Source: DATJZG01 sp035499295 (GTDB lineage Bacteria; Myxococcota; Myxococcia; Myxococcales; Anaeromyxobacteraceae). From it: a stretch of 64,000 nucleotides of DNA. The notes beneath the pieces were generated by a model. The model saw only the letters and a list, made by a program, of their open reading frames with translations, was not told where the DNA came from and made no database searches. Both the position numbers and the translations under genes were made by a program. Where the stretch lies: assembly GCA_035499295.1 (NCBI GenBank), contig DATJZG010000082.1, positions 1 through 64,000 of the forward strand, read 5' to 3'. Of this stretch, positions 6,995-15,710 are shown one piece after another. The first letter of the stretch is position 1. The number at the start of each line of letters is the position of its first letter.

Positions 6995-7603
6995 ATGCAG
7001 GACCTTCTCGTCACCTTCTCCGACCTGCCCGCCTGGCAGATCGCCCTCACCGCCACCTGGCTCCTCCTCCAGGCGTGCGTCCTGCCCTCCGTTCCGGAGG
7101 AGATCGTCACCGCCACGCTGGGCATGCTGTGGAGCCAGGGGCGGATCGGCTTCTTCACTGCACTGTTCGCGGTGCTCCTCGGTCTCCTCCCGGCGAACTC
7201 GGCGGCGGTGTTCATCGGGAGCCGGCTGGCTCGCGGGGCCTCGCTCTTCGGCCCCTTCCGGCGGGCGTTCGGGTCACCGACGGTCCAGGGCGCGCTCGAC
7301 GCGGTGCGGCGCCATGGGCGCGGTCTCGTGTTCGCCACGCGCTTCACCCCGCTCGTCCGGGGCCCCATCTACCTCGCCTGCGGCGCCTCCCAGATGGGCG
7401 TGCCGCGCTTCTTCGCGGTCGATGCCACCGCGGCCTTGATCCAGGTGCCGGCGCTCCTCTGGCTCGGGGCGCGGGTGGGCCGCGACGCGGGTTCGCTCGC
7501 CGAGGCCTGGCAGCGCGTGGGACTGCTCGGCGCGGGACTCCTCGGCACCGCATTGGCGGTCCACCTGCTGCGGCGCTGGCGGCGCCCCAGCGCAGCGGCT
7601 TGA
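6995..7603 (+). CDS. DedA / SNARE-associated membrane protein
   Basis: 202 residues with about five hydrophobic segments. The core FIGSRLARGASLFGPFRR followed by RHGRGLVFATRFTPLVRGP is the DedA (VTT/SNARE-associated) signature, including the conserved arginine of the G-x-x-x-V/I-x-x-x-RF-x-P-x-x-R motif. Family members are now viewed as phospholipid scramblases or lipid-carrier recyclers in the inner membrane. The second protein of the same superfamily follows about 100 bases downstream, so the two may act together on lipid flipping (inference). The start is the only ATG near the domain and has no strong ribosome site. Confidence 0.85.
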   Translation: MQDLLVTFSDLPAWQIALTATWLLLQACVLPSVPEEIVTATLGMLWSQGRIGFFTALFAVLLGLLPANSAAVFIGSRLARGASLFGPFRRAFGSPTVQGALDAVRRHGRGLVFATRFTPLVRGPIYLACGASQMGVPRFFAVDATAALIQVPALLWLGARVGRDAGSLAEAWQRVGLLGAGLLGTALAVHLLRRWRRPSAAA

Positions 7604-7704
7604 GCCCCCCCGGCCGGCTTCCGCGTGCCCGCCCGGTCGCCACTGGACGGCGTCACGCGCTCGTTGCCCGCGGGTGGGCGAGCGCGGACCTAGAATCGTC
7701 CCGC

Positions 7705-8427
7705 ATGCGGAGATTGCTGGCCCTCGCCGCGCTCTTCCTCGGCCTCCTCTGCCTGGGGCTTTTCTTCCCCCTCTGGGAATGGTGCACCCGACTTCTCGCG
7801 GCCGCCGGACGTGCCGGCCCGGCGGGCGCCCTCGCCTACGCCGGGGCCTTCGTCCCGGCGGCCCTCCTGCTCCTCCCCTCGGCCCCACTGGCCATCGGCG
7901 CCGGCAAGGCCTTCGGCCCCTTCGCCGGAATGCTCGTCGCCGTCGCGGGCACGGCGGTCGGTGCCACCGCCGCCTTCGCGGCGGGCCGAAGCGTGGGAGG
8001 CGACGCGCTCCGCAGGCTCCTCGCCCGCAGTCACCGGCTCTCCTGCTTCACCCGGGCCCTCGAGCACGCAGGCTTCGAGGTGGTGTTCTGGCTCCGGCTC
8101 TCGCCGTTCGTCCCCTTCTATCTCCTCAACTACGCCTTCGGGACGACCGGGGTGCGCGCCCGGGACTACCTCGCCGCCACCGCATTGGCGGTGGCGCCCG
8201 GCTGCACTCTCTACGCGGCGCTCGGCGCGCAGCTCCCCTCCGCCGAGGGGTTTACCGCCCACGTCGCCCCCGGCCAGTGGATGGCGCTCGCCGTCGGGGT
8301 GGTCCTCTCGCTCCTCGCCGCCGCCGTCGGGCGCCGGAGGCTCCCGCAGCTGGTGAAGGAGGCGGGGGCCAGCCCCGTTCAGCGCGGTGCGCGCGCGGCC
8401 GACCCCGCCGGCCCGCCGGAGCGGTAG
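7705..8427 (+). CDS. TVP38/TMEM64-type membrane protein
   Basis: 240 residues. An N-terminal hydrophobic anchor is followed by the TVP38 domain: IGAGKAFGPFAGMLVAV, then FWLRLSPFVPFYLLNYAFG with the conserved R-x-S/T-P-x-x-P element, then two further helices. It belongs to the same VTT superfamily as the preceding gene but to the TVP38 branch, and is predicted to be an inner-membrane lipid transporter or scramblase. The C-terminal ~20 residues are a polar tail. The 3' end overlaps the convergent epimerase-like gene by 49 bases, so the two messages are antisense to each other there. Confidence 0.85.
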   Translation: MRRLLALAALFLGLLCLGLFFPLWEWCTRLLAAAGRAGPAGALAYAGAFVPAALLLLPSAPLAIGAGKAFGPFAGMLVAVAGTAVGATAAFAAGRSVGGDALRRLLARSHRLSCFTRALEHAGFEVVFWLRLSPFVPFYLLNYAFGTTGVRARDYLAATALAVAPGCTLYAALGAQLPSAEGFTAHVAPGQWMALAVGVVLSLLAAAVGRRRLPQLVKEAGASPVQRGARAADPAGPPER

Positions 8428-9359
8428 GTCTCGACGGCCCACTCCACGGTCTCGCGCGCGGCCTCGGCCACGGGCGTCGCCTCGAGGCCGAACCGGGAGC
8501 GGAAGCGCCGGTCGTCCACCACGAAGGGCTCCTCCCACTGGTACGACATCTCCGCCACCTCGCGCAGGAGCGGCGCTCCCCACCCGAGGATGCGCGCGGC
8601 GACCGGCGGCATCGAGCGCACCCGGATCGGTCGACCCACCTCGTGCGCGAGGCGTGCCACCAGCTCGCGGGTGCTTCCGGCCGGCGCGCACGGCAGCATC
8701 CAGGCGCGCCCGCAGACGTCCTCCTCCGACATTCCCAGGATGGCGAGCCCGCGCGCGACGTCGCGTAGGTAGTGGTAGCTGTGGGGCGTGTCGAGCTCCA
8801 TCCACAGGGGCACCGTCCGGCCGCTGAGCGCCGGCTTCCAGAAGCGCTCGCCGAAATGGGTCTGCAGGCCGCCCGGCCCGTAGAAGTCCGACGCCCTCCC
8901 CATGGTGACCCGGGCGTCACCGCGCTGGTGCGCGGCGAAGAGCGCCTCCCCGATCCGGGCACGGATCTCGCCCTTCCGGCTGCAGGGGTTCATGGACACG
9001 TCCTCGTCGAGCAACCGGCCGCGGGGGCGCCCGAGCGCGTAGAGGTTGTCGAGCACCACCAGGCGCGCGCCCGCCCTCCCGGCCGCCTCCACCAGGTTTG
9101 CGGCCAGCGTCGGGAGGCACTCCGCCCATGCCCGCGCGCGGTAGGGTGCGTTCAGGCAGTGGTAGATCGCGACCGCACCGCGCCCCTGATCCCGGCAGAA
9201 CCCGGCGTCCATGGCGTCGCCAAGGACGCGCTCGGCACCCCCGGGCGCGCCCGGACCGGTCCGGCTCACGATCCGCACGCGCTTGCCGAGGTCGAGGAGC
9301 CTTCCAGCGAGGATCCCTCCGACCTGGCCAGCGCCGAACACCACGTGGAGCTCGTCCAT
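8379..9359 (-). CDS. NAD(P)-dependent epimerase/dehydratase-like protein (SDR)
   Basis: 326 residues. An N-terminal Rossmann motif FGAGQVGGILAGRL, then a conserved DNLYALG, a GRASDFYGPG element typical of extended SDR proteins and a substrate-binding C-terminal half with WKPALSGRTVP. The extended-SDR catalytic YxxxK is not clearly present (the position reads around KGEIRARI), so it may bind cofactor without classical chemistry or use a variant site. The start is ATG 9359, adjacent to the N-terminal nucleotide fold. It diverges from the glycosyltransferase at 9483. No sugar-nucleotide cluster surrounds it and the substrate is unknown. Confidence 0.75.
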   Translation of the reverse strand: MDELHVVFGAGQVGGILAGRLLDLGKRVRIVSRTGPGAPGGAERVLGDAMDAGFCRDQGRGAVAIYHCLNAPYRARAWAECLPTLAANLVEAAGRAGARLVVLDNLYALGRPRGRLLDEDVSMNPCSRKGEIRARIGEALFAAHQRGDARVTMGRASDFYGPGGLQTHFGERFWKPALSGRTVPLWMELDTPHSYHYLRDVARGLAILGMSEEDVCGRAWMLPCAPAGSTRELVARLAHEVGRPIRVRSMPPVAARILGWGAPLLREVAEMSYQWEEPFVVDDRRFRSRFGLEATPVAEAARETVEWAVETYRSGGPAGSAARAPR

Positions 9360-9482
9360 TCGCGGAGGGTAAGTCGGGCCGGTGGCGGTTCGGTGACTGT
9401 TCGGCCCCGGGGCCTTTTTCGTCCTCCCTTCGTCACCGATCCGACGACGTGCAGACGCGGCTCGCCCCCACTCTTGCGCGCC

Positions 9483-10622
9483 GTGCGTATCGCATACGGG
9501 GTCCATGGGTACGGCCGAGGACACGCCACTCGCGTCATGGCGCTCTTGCCGCGGCTGGCGCTGATGGCGGAGGTCCGGGTGCTGGCGGGGGGGGAGGCGT
9601 TCCACATCCTCTCCGGCCACTTCCCGGTGGAACGGATCCCGTACCTGGCGTTCGACTACCGCGGTACCAGGGTCTCCGGGCCGGCCACGGTGGCGTCGAA
9701 CGCCGCCCTCGTCTGGGATCTCCTCACCCGGGGAGCGGAGTGCCGCCGGGTGGAGGGGCTCCTCGCCCGGTCCCGCCCGGACGTGGTGGTGTCGGACTCC
9801 GAGCCGCTCACGCTGCGCGCGGCCGCGCGGATGGGCATCCCCAGCATCGGTTTCGACCACGTCGGAGTGATCGCTCACTGCCGGCCGCGCGTGCCCCTTC
9901 GCGACCGGTTGCCGCTCGCCCTGGACGGCGCACTCTACCGGCTCCTCGTCGGCAAGGTCGACCGGGCCGCCGTCTCCAGCTTCTACGAGGCCCCGCCGCG
10001 AAGGCCCGGCACGCGAACCGTCCCGCCGGTGCTGCGGGATCGAGTCCTGCGCAGCCGCCCCTCCGAGTCGGACCACCTCCTCGTCTACTTCAACAACGGA
10101 GTGCACCTCTACACGCGCCGCGTGGACGAGGCGCTCCGGTCCGCGGGGCGCCCGGTGCTCGTCTACGGCGCTGGCCGAGAGGGAGGAGACGGGACGGTCA
10201 CCCACAAGCCCATCGACGAGGCGAGCTTCGTCGAGGACCTGGCGAGCTGCTTCGCGGTGGTGGCGACGGGCGGCCACCAGCTCATCAGCGAGGCCCTCTT
10301 CCTCGGGAAGCCCATCCTCGTCGTCCCCGAGGCCTGCGCGGAGCAGCGTCTCAACGCGCTCCAGGTGCAGGCCCTCGGCGTGGGTGAGACGCTTCGCCAC
10401 TCCGCCCTCTCCGGCCGGACCATCCTCCGCTTCCTCGAACGACGCGAGGGCTATCGACGAGCCCTGGAGCGGCTGGAGCGCCCCAGGGACTCGGACGCAT
10501 TCGAGGCGCTCGAGTCCCTCGTGCGCGAGCTCGCCGCCGGAACCCGGGACGCGCCGGATCGACCTGCGGAGTTCGCGAACTCGTCGCCGGCGCGTGACCC
10601 TCTGTCCACACGGCCGCGCTAG
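9483..10622 (+). CDS. MurG/UGT-like glycosyltransferase (GT-B fold)
   Basis: 379 residues. It opens with RIAYGVHGYGRGHATR, the glycine-rich acceptor loop of UDP-glycosyltransferases of the MurG/MGT type. The donor side carries VATGGHQLISEALFLGKPI, where the GGHQ...E signature binds the nucleotide sugar. No signal or membrane helix, so it is probably a peripheral cytoplasmic enzyme that could glycosylate a lipid or small acceptor. GTG at 9483 is chosen as the first start before the fold; TTG at 9474 is possible. It is followed after 18 bases by a GNAT and then a PlsC-like acyltransferase, which suggests a lipid-modifying group (inference). Confidence 0.75.
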   Translation: MRIAYGVHGYGRGHATRVMALLPRLALMAEVRVLAGGEAFHILSGHFPVERIPYLAFDYRGTRVSGPATVASNAALVWDLLTRGAECRRVEGLLARSRPDVVVSDSEPLTLRAAARMGIPSIGFDHVGVIAHCRPRVPLRDRLPLALDGALYRLLVGKVDRAAVSSFYEAPPRRPGTRTVPPVLRDRVLRSRPSESDHLLVYFNNGVHLYTRRVDEALRSAGRPVLVYGAGREGGDGTVTHKPIDEASFVEDLASCFAVVATGGHQLISEALFLGKPILVVPEACAEQRLNALQVQALGVGETLRHSALSGRTILRFLERREGYRRALERLERPRDSDAFEALESLVRELAAGTRDAPDRPAEFANSSPARDPLSTRPR

Positions 10623-10640
10623 CGTGCGCTACTCGAGAAC

Positions 10641-11168
10641 ATGTCCAAACGCGAGATTCGAGCCCTGGCGAGCGACGACTTCGCGGCGCTCATGCGCCTC
10701 GAGGAGGAGGTGTTCGGAAGCGCCGGCGAGGCCGTCTTGGGGCCGTACTACGTGCGCCTGTGCTGCGACTTCTTCCGCGACACCTGCTTCATCGCCCTCG
10801 AGGACGGGAAGGCGGTGGGATACGTCCTCACCTTCGTCCGCGGCCGCGAGGCCTACTGCACCACCCTGGCGGTCGCGCCCGAGCTCCAGGGATCGCGCGT
10901 CGCCTTCCAGCTCTTGCGGCGCCTCATCGCCGCCATCTGCCAGCGCGTCGACTCCTGCTGGTTCACGGTGAAGGAGGACAACCTCGCCGCCCGCGCCCTC
11001 CACGCGGCCGTCGGCGCCCGGGAGATCTCGGTGCGCGAGGACTTCTACGGGCCGGGCGACCGCCGCATCGTCGCCCGCGTCGACCGCGCCACCTTCGACA
11101 AGCTCCAGAGCCGACTCGGCAGGCTCGGGCTCGTCGAGCCCTCGCAGGACCTCGCGGGGGTGGCTTGA
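10641..11168 (+). CDS. GNAT-family N-acetyltransferase
   Basis: 175 residues, one GNAT domain. The core GYVLTFVRGREAYCTTLAVAPELQGS is the beta-4/motif A region that binds the acyl-CoA pyrophosphate (the Q/R-x-x-G/A loop is here QGSRVA). A C-terminal strand carries the typical NLAARALHAAVGA. The substrate is not evident. It sits 18 bases after a glycosyltransferase and its TGA overlaps the TTG start of the PlsC-like gene (TTGA), so those two are translationally coupled. The polyamine genes follow directly, so acetylation of a polyamine or amino-lipid is a testable idea (inference). Confidence 0.8.
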   Translation: MSKREIRALASDDFAALMRLEEEVFGSAGEAVLGPYYVRLCCDFFRDTCFIALEDGKAVGYVLTFVRGREAYCTTLAVAPELQGSRVAFQLLRRLIAAICQRVDSCWFTVKEDNLAARALHAAVGAREISVREDFYGPGDRRIVARVDRATFDKLQSRLGRLGLVEPSQDLAGVA

Positions 11169-11956
11169 GCCCGGGCGGCCTCCTCCCGCCCGCCGCCGAG
11201 GCCGGGGTGCGGTTCGCCCGCGCCGGAGTCTGTCTGGCGGCCTCCGGCCTGTCCGCGGCGGCGGCAGCCGGGCGACTCCGGCGGCTGCGCGGACCCTCCG
11301 ACGCGGACCAGATGCGGGCGCGCGCCCAGGTCCTGCGGGACGTGTGCCGGCGCCTCCTCGACCTCCACGCCGTACGGGTGGACGTCGACGGCCCCCTGCC
11401 CTTCGGCCCGGCGGTGCTCGCCTCCAACCATGTGAGCTGGCTCGACCCGCTCGTGCTCGGCTCGACGGTGCCGTGCGTCCCCGTTTCGAAGCTCGACATC
11501 TCCGGATGGCCCATCGTCGGCGGGCTGGTGGGCGAGCTCGGGGTCCTCTTCGTCGACCGCGGCGACCCGCAGAGCGGGGCCCGCGTCCTGTGGGGCGCGG
11601 AGCGCGCCTTCGCCGCCGGCCTGCCGGTGCTCAACTTCCCCGAGGGCACCACCTCGACCGGGGAGCAGGTGCTGCCGTTCCGGCGCGGCCTCTTCGGCGT
11701 GGCCCGGAACACCGGGGTGCCAGTGCTCCCGGTGGCGCTTTCCTACGAGCCGCGCGACCTCGCCTGGGTGGGCGACGCCACCTTCCTGCCGCACTACCTG
11801 CGGGTGGCGAGCGGCCGGCGCGCGGTGGTCCGCATCCGTTTCGGCACTCGGGTGGAGCCGGACGCGTACGACTGCCCGAGCCAACTCGCGCGCGCGGTTC
11901 GGCAGCGCATCCTGACGCTCCTGGGAGGGACACTTGCCCCAGCAGTCGGCTCTTGA
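11165..11956 (+). CDS. 1-acyl-glycerol-3-phosphate acyltransferase-like protein (PlsC family)
   Basis: 263 residues. Acyltransferase motif I is NHVSWLD (H-x4-D), motif III is FPEGTTSTG, and the block VLFVDRGD carries the substrate arginine. An N-terminal hydrophobic segment (GVCLAASGLSAAAAAG) probably anchors it to the membrane. Family members move acyl groups from acyl-ACP or acyl-CoA to lysophosphatidate or lyso-ornithine lipid. The TTG start overlaps the GNAT stop, and its own 3' end overlaps the agmatinase by 23 bases, so GNAT, acyltransferase and agmatinase are coupled. That mixed context makes an amino-lipid role as plausible as ordinary phospholipid synthesis. Confidence 0.8.
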   Translation: MSPGGLLPPAAEAGVRFARAGVCLAASGLSAAAAAGRLRRLRGPSDADQMRARAQVLRDVCRRLLDLHAVRVDVDGPLPFGPAVLASNHVSWLDPLVLGSTVPCVPVSKLDISGWPIVGGLVGELGVLFVDRGDPQSGARVLWGAERAFAAGLPVLNFPEGTTSTGEQVLPFRRGLFGVARNTGVPVLPVALSYEPRDLAWVGDATFLPHYLRVASGRRAVVRIRFGTRVEPDAYDCPSQLARAVRQRILTLLGGTLAPAVGS

Positions 11957-12917
11957 GTACCTGGCGCACGGCCAGACGCCGTTCTTCCGCTTGCCCTCCG
12001 CGCTCTCGCGGCCGCTGCCCCCGGGAACTCGCGCCGTGTTCCTGGGGGTGCCCTTCGACGGCGGCTCCACCTACCAGCCCGGCGCCCGCTTCGGCCCGTT
12101 CCACGTTCGCCGGGTGAGCGCGCTCCTGCAGGGGTGGCATCCGCAGCTCGGGCTCGACGTGTTCGAGCGGGTCTTGGCGGTAGACGGGGGGAACGTCGTC
12201 TTCCCGCCCTTCCAGGCGGCGGCGATGCGGGAGCGGGTGGAGGCCGAGGCCGGCGCGGTCCTGGAGGGAGGTGCGATCCCCTTCCTGGTCGGCGGCGATC
12301 ACTCCATCGCTCTCCCGGCGCTTCGCGCCGCGGTCCGCCGTCACGGTCCGGTGGCGGTCATCCACGTCGATGCCCACTTCGACACGAGCGGCGCGGAGGT
12401 CTGGGGCGAGCGCTACCACCACGGCACCCCGTTCCGGCACGCCCTCGACGAGGCGCTCATCCTGCCCGGGCAGCTCCACCAGGTGGGAGTGCGGGGCCCC
12501 CGCGGCGGGGACCACGCCGACTCGCACCACGACGGGCTCGTCTACACCTCCGCCGACGTGGGCGACCGGGGTGTCGAGCCCCTGGCGAGGGAGATTCGCG
12601 CGGCGGTGGCGGACCGCCCCTTCTACCTCTCCTTCGACGTCGACGCGGTCGACCCGGCCTTCGCGCCCGGGACCGGGACGCCGGTGCCAGGGGGCCTCAC
12701 CTCTCGCGAGGCGCTCGCCCTGGTGCGCTCGCTCGCCGGGCTGCGCCTCGTCGGCATGGACGTGGTGGAGGTCTGTCCCGCGCTCGACCACGCGGACATC
12801 ACCTGCCTGCTCGCGGCCCACCTCCTCTTCGAGGGGCTGGCGCTGGTGGCAGGCGCCGTCTCTCGCCTGCACGATGCGTCCGCGGTGCCCGAGCCGGCCC
12901 GGGTCCAGGGCCACTGA
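11934..12917 (+). CDS. speB: Agmatinase (ureohydrolase)
   Basis: 327 residues, the usual length for agmatinase. All binuclear manganese ligand blocks are present: GGDHSI, DAHFD and SFDVDAVDP, followed by FAPGTGTPVPGG. The reaction would be agmatine to putrescine and urea in the cytoplasm. The TTG start at 11934 follows GGGAGGGA and lies inside the end of the acyltransferase gene. No arginine decarboxylase is in the window, so the agmatine source is elsewhere. Formiminoglutamase, guanidinobutyrase or guanidine hydrolase activity cannot be excluded by motifs alone, but the polyamine neighbours favour agmatinase. A GNRA-loop hairpin follows its stop. Confidence 0.85.
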   Translation: MPQQSALEYLAHGQTPFFRLPSALSRPLPPGTRAVFLGVPFDGGSTYQPGARFGPFHVRRVSALLQGWHPQLGLDVFERVLAVDGGNVVFPPFQAAAMRERVEAEAGAVLEGGAIPFLVGGDHSIALPALRAAVRRHGPVAVIHVDAHFDTSGAEVWGERYHHGTPFRHALDEALILPGQLHQVGVRGPRGGDHADSHHDGLVYTSADVGDRGVEPLAREIRAAVADRPFYLSFDVDAVDPAFAPGTGTPVPGGLTSREALALVRSLAGLRLVGMDVVEVCPALDHADITCLLAAHLLFEGLALVAGAVSRLHDASAVPEPARVQGH

Positions 12918-12920
12918 GGA

Positions 12921-12936
12921 GGGCGAGAAATCGCCC
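12921..12936 (+). terminator. Short hairpin with GAAA loop after speB
   Basis: Perfect 6-bp stem GGGCGA/TCGCCC closed by the stable tetraloop GAAA, three bases after the agmatinase stop. No U-tract follows. It may stabilise the 3' end or assist termination, which would leave the homospermidine synthase gene on its own transcript. Confidence 0.35.
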
Positions 12937-12965
12937 CTGCGAATCTCCGCGGGCATTAGAATGTC

Positions 12966-12986
12966 GACCCCCGCGTGAAGGGGGTC
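12966..12986 (+). promoter_or_regulatory. Leader hairpin upstream of homospermidine synthase
   Basis: Perfect 7-bp stem GACCCCC/GGGGGTC with a 7-base loop, ending 26 bases before the ATG at 13013. A TAGAAT just upstream (12957-12962) resembles a -10 element, which would start transcription at the foot of this hairpin; no good -35 is visible. It could protect the 5' end or regulate translation of the synthase. Confidence 0.35.
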
Positions 12987-13012
12987 CGTTCACTTCGTCT
13001 CCGAGGACACCA

Positions 13013-14470
13013 ATGATTGAGTTCGGGAAGCGCATCCTGTTCGTGGGCTACGGGGCGGTGGCGCAGTGCACGCTTCCCATCCTCATGAAGCACCTCAAGG
13101 TGCCGGCAAAGAACATCACCGTCATGGACTTCGAGGACCGCCGCCCGGTGCTCGGGCCCTGGCTGAAGCGCGGCGTGCGCTTCGTCCGCAAGCGCGTCAC
13201 CCGCGACAACATGGCGACGGTGCTGGGCAAGTACCTGGGGCCGGGCGACATCCTCATCGATCTCGCCTGGAACATCGACGCCTGCGAGATCCTGGAGTGG
13301 TGCCACGGCGAGGGCGTGCTGTACGTGAACACCTCGGTGGAGGTCTGGGATCCCTACGAAGGCGCGGAGCACAAGAAGCCTCAGGAGAGGACCCTCTACT
13401 GGCGGCACATGAACGTGCGGCGGATGGTGGCGAAGTGGTCGGAGCCGGGACCGACCGCCGTGGTCGAGCACGGCGCCAACCCCGGCCTGATCTCGCACTT
13501 CACCAAGCAGGGGCTCATCGACATCGCCCAGCGGTCCCTGAAGGACGGGAAGTTCGCGGGGGAAGCCGCCGAAGAGCTGAGGCAGCTCGTCGCGGACCGG
13601 GTCTTCAACCGACTCGCCATGAAGCTCGGGGTCAAGGTCATCCACTGCAGCGAGCGGGACACGCAGATCACGGACCGCCCCAAGGAAGTCGACGAGTTCG
13701 TGAACACCTGGAGCATCGAGGGCTTCCGCGAGGAGGGCACCACCACCGCCGAGCTCGGCTGGGGCACTCACGAGAAGGAGCTCCCCCCGCTCGCCTGCCA
13801 GCACCAGGAGGGGCCCAAGAACCAGATCTGCCTGGCGCGCATGGGGATCAACACCCTCGTGGTCTCCTGGGTGCCCAACTACCGGATCCACGGGATGGTG
13901 GTGCGCCACGGCGAGGCGTTCACCATCTCGGACAGGCTCACCGTGTGGGAGGACGGCAGGGCCGTCTACCGCCCCACCGTCCACTACGCCTACTGCCCGT
14001 CGGACTCGGCCATCGCCTCCCTAAACGAGCTGCGCGGGTACGACTACCAGCTCCAGAAGAAGCTGCGCATCCTGAACGACGAGATCACGAGCGGAGCCGA
14101 CATCCTCGGGGCCCTCATCATGGGGCACGCCTACAACTCGTGGTGGGTGGGGAGCGACCTCAGCATCGAGGAGTCGCGGCGGCTCGTTCCGCACCAGAAC
14201 GCCACCACCATGCAGGTGGCCATCTCGGTGGTGGCGGCGGTGGTGTGGATGATCGAGAACCCGACCCGGGGCGTGGTGGTCCCGGACGACCTCCCGCACG
14301 ACTACGTCCTCAAGATCTCGAAGCCCTACCTGGGCCGCTTCATCTCCAAGCCCTCGGACTGGACGCCGCTCAAGCACTACACGAACGCCTTCGAGGGGCA
14401 CAACAACCCGTCCCTCGATCGGGACGATCCCTGGCAGTTCAAGAACTTCCTCGTCACCGACGGCGACTAG
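13013..14470 (+). CDS. hss: Homospermidine synthase
   Basis: 485 residues, the expected size for bacterial homospermidine synthase. The N-terminal Rossmann fold reads ILFVGYGAVAQCTLPIL; the saccharopine-dehydrogenase-like body follows with DLAWNIDACEILEWC, VEHGANPGLISHFTKQ and a long conserved C-terminal domain (IMGHAYNSWWVGSDLS). The enzyme condenses two putrescines, using NAD+ transiently, to sym-homospermidine with release of ammonia. It is fed by agmatinase upstream and the decarboxylase 19 bases downstream, giving a compact homospermidine pathway. A TAGAAT box and a leader hairpin suggest its own promoter. Confidence 0.92.
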   Translation: MIEFGKRILFVGYGAVAQCTLPILMKHLKVPAKNITVMDFEDRRPVLGPWLKRGVRFVRKRVTRDNMATVLGKYLGPGDILIDLAWNIDACEILEWCHGEGVLYVNTSVEVWDPYEGAEHKKPQERTLYWRHMNVRRMVAKWSEPGPTAVVEHGANPGLISHFTKQGLIDIAQRSLKDGKFAGEAAEELRQLVADRVFNRLAMKLGVKVIHCSERDTQITDRPKEVDEFVNTWSIEGFREEGTTTAELGWGTHEKELPPLACQHQEGPKNQICLARMGINTLVVSWVPNYRIHGMVVRHGEAFTISDRLTVWEDGRAVYRPTVHYAYCPSDSAIASLNELRGYDYQLQKKLRILNDEITSGADILGALIMGHAYNSWWVGSDLSIEESRRLVPHQNATTMQVAISVVAAVVWMIENPTRGVVVPDDLPHDYVLKISKPYLGRFISKPSDWTPLKHYTNAFEGHNNPSLDRDDPWQFKNFLVTDGD

Positions 14471-14489
14471 AGGGCGGCGGGAGGCGCGC

Positions 14490-15632
14490 ATGATCCAAAA
14501 GGCTCAGCTCCACAAGCTGGCGAAGACCCACGGCACGCCGCTGTTCGTCGTCGACCACGACAAGCTGCGGGACAACTATGCCGCCTTCAGGAAGTACCTG
14601 CCGCGCGTGCAGGCCTACTACGCGGTCAAGGCGAACTCGGATCCGGCCATCGTGAAGACCCTCTTCGAGGCGGGGGCGAGCTTTGACGTGGCGTCCATGC
14701 CGGAGTTCATGATCGTCTACGAGAACATCAAGGACATGCCGGACAAGCAGCGCCAGGACTGGATCTGGGACAAGATCATCTACGCCAATCCCATCAAGGC
14801 GAACGAGACCCTGCGGGCGCTCGACCCCTACCGCCCGCTCGTGACCTACGACAACCTGGAGGAGATCCGGAAGATCAAGAAGCACGCGCCCCGGGCTGGC
14901 GTGGCGCTGCGCCTCAAGGTCCCCAACACCGGCGCGATGGTGGAGCTTTCCTCCAAGTTCGGAGCCTCCCCGGGGGAGGCGGTCGACCTCATCCTGGCGG
15001 CGGCGGAGGAAGGGCTGGTGGTGGAGGGGCTGAGCTTCCACGTCGGCAGCCAGACCACCAACTTCCAGAACTACGTCCAGGCCATCAACCTGGCCGCGAA
15101 CGTGTTCCAGGAGGCGAAGGACCGCGGCTACACCAAGATGAACCTGCTCGACATCGGGGGAGGCTTCCCCGCCCCGTACGACTCCGCCGTGAAGCCCTTC
15201 CGGGAGCTGGCGCGCATCCTGAACCGCGAGCTCGACCGCCTCTTCCCCAAGGACGTGCAGATCCTGGCCGAGCCGGGGCGCTTCTTCGTCGCCACCGCCG
15301 GGACCGCCATCTCGCGGATCATCGGGCGCGCCGTGCGCGACGGGAAGCTCTGCTACTACATCGACGACGGCGTGTACCACACCTTCTCCGGCGTGATCTT
15401 CGACCACTGCCAGTACCACTTCCGCTCCTTCAAGAAGGGGCCGACGCAGATCTGTTCGGTCTTCGGCCCCACCTGCGACGCCCTCGACGTGGTGTCGATG
15501 GCCGAGGATCTTCCCTCCGACCTCCGGCTGGGAGACATGCTCTACAGCAAGAACATCGGCGCCTACAGCCACGCCTCGGCCACCCATTTCAACGGCTTTC
15601 CGCCGGCCAAGGTGGTCCACGTCAACCAGTAG
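14490..15632 (+). CDS. Ornithine (or lysine/ornithine) decarboxylase, fold-III PLP enzyme
   Basis: 380 residues, compact eukaryotic-like decarboxylase. PLP lysine in YYAVKAN; phosphate-binding GGGFP; the EPGRFF block; and the active-site cysteine in GPTCDALD, which in ornithine decarboxylase is Cys360 and sits at the dimer interface with the aspartate. No elongated N-terminal domain, so it is not the biosynthetic arginine decarboxylase; the CDALD motif favours ornithine over carboxynorspermidine or diaminopimelate. It would supply putrescine to homospermidine synthase, whose gene ends 19 bases upstream in what looks like one operon. Dual lysine activity is possible. Confidence 0.85.
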   Translation: MIQKAQLHKLAKTHGTPLFVVDHDKLRDNYAAFRKYLPRVQAYYAVKANSDPAIVKTLFEAGASFDVASMPEFMIVYENIKDMPDKQRQDWIWDKIIYANPIKANETLRALDPYRPLVTYDNLEEIRKIKKHAPRAGVALRLKVPNTGAMVELSSKFGASPGEAVDLILAAAEEGLVVEGLSFHVGSQTTNFQNYVQAINLAANVFQEAKDRGYTKMNLLDIGGGFPAPYDSAVKPFRELARILNRELDRLFPKDVQILAEPGRFFVATAGTAISRIIGRAVRDGKLCYYIDDGVYHTFSGVIFDHCQYHFRSFKKGPTQICSVFGPTCDALDVVSMAEDLPSDLRLGDMLYSKNIGAYSHASATHFNGFPPAKVVHVNQ

Positions 15633-15710
15633 TGCCGGCCGGCGACCCCATGTGACATTTTTGCCGGAGGCGATACCCGGCGCGTCCGAGATGTGGTTGG
15701 CTTAGCGCCG

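Noticed and set aside
12134..13012. Upstream in-frame extension of homospermidine synthase running back through speB
   Set aside because: This stretch is the shadow frame of agmatinase; the synthase family begins at the Rossmann fold after ATG 13013.
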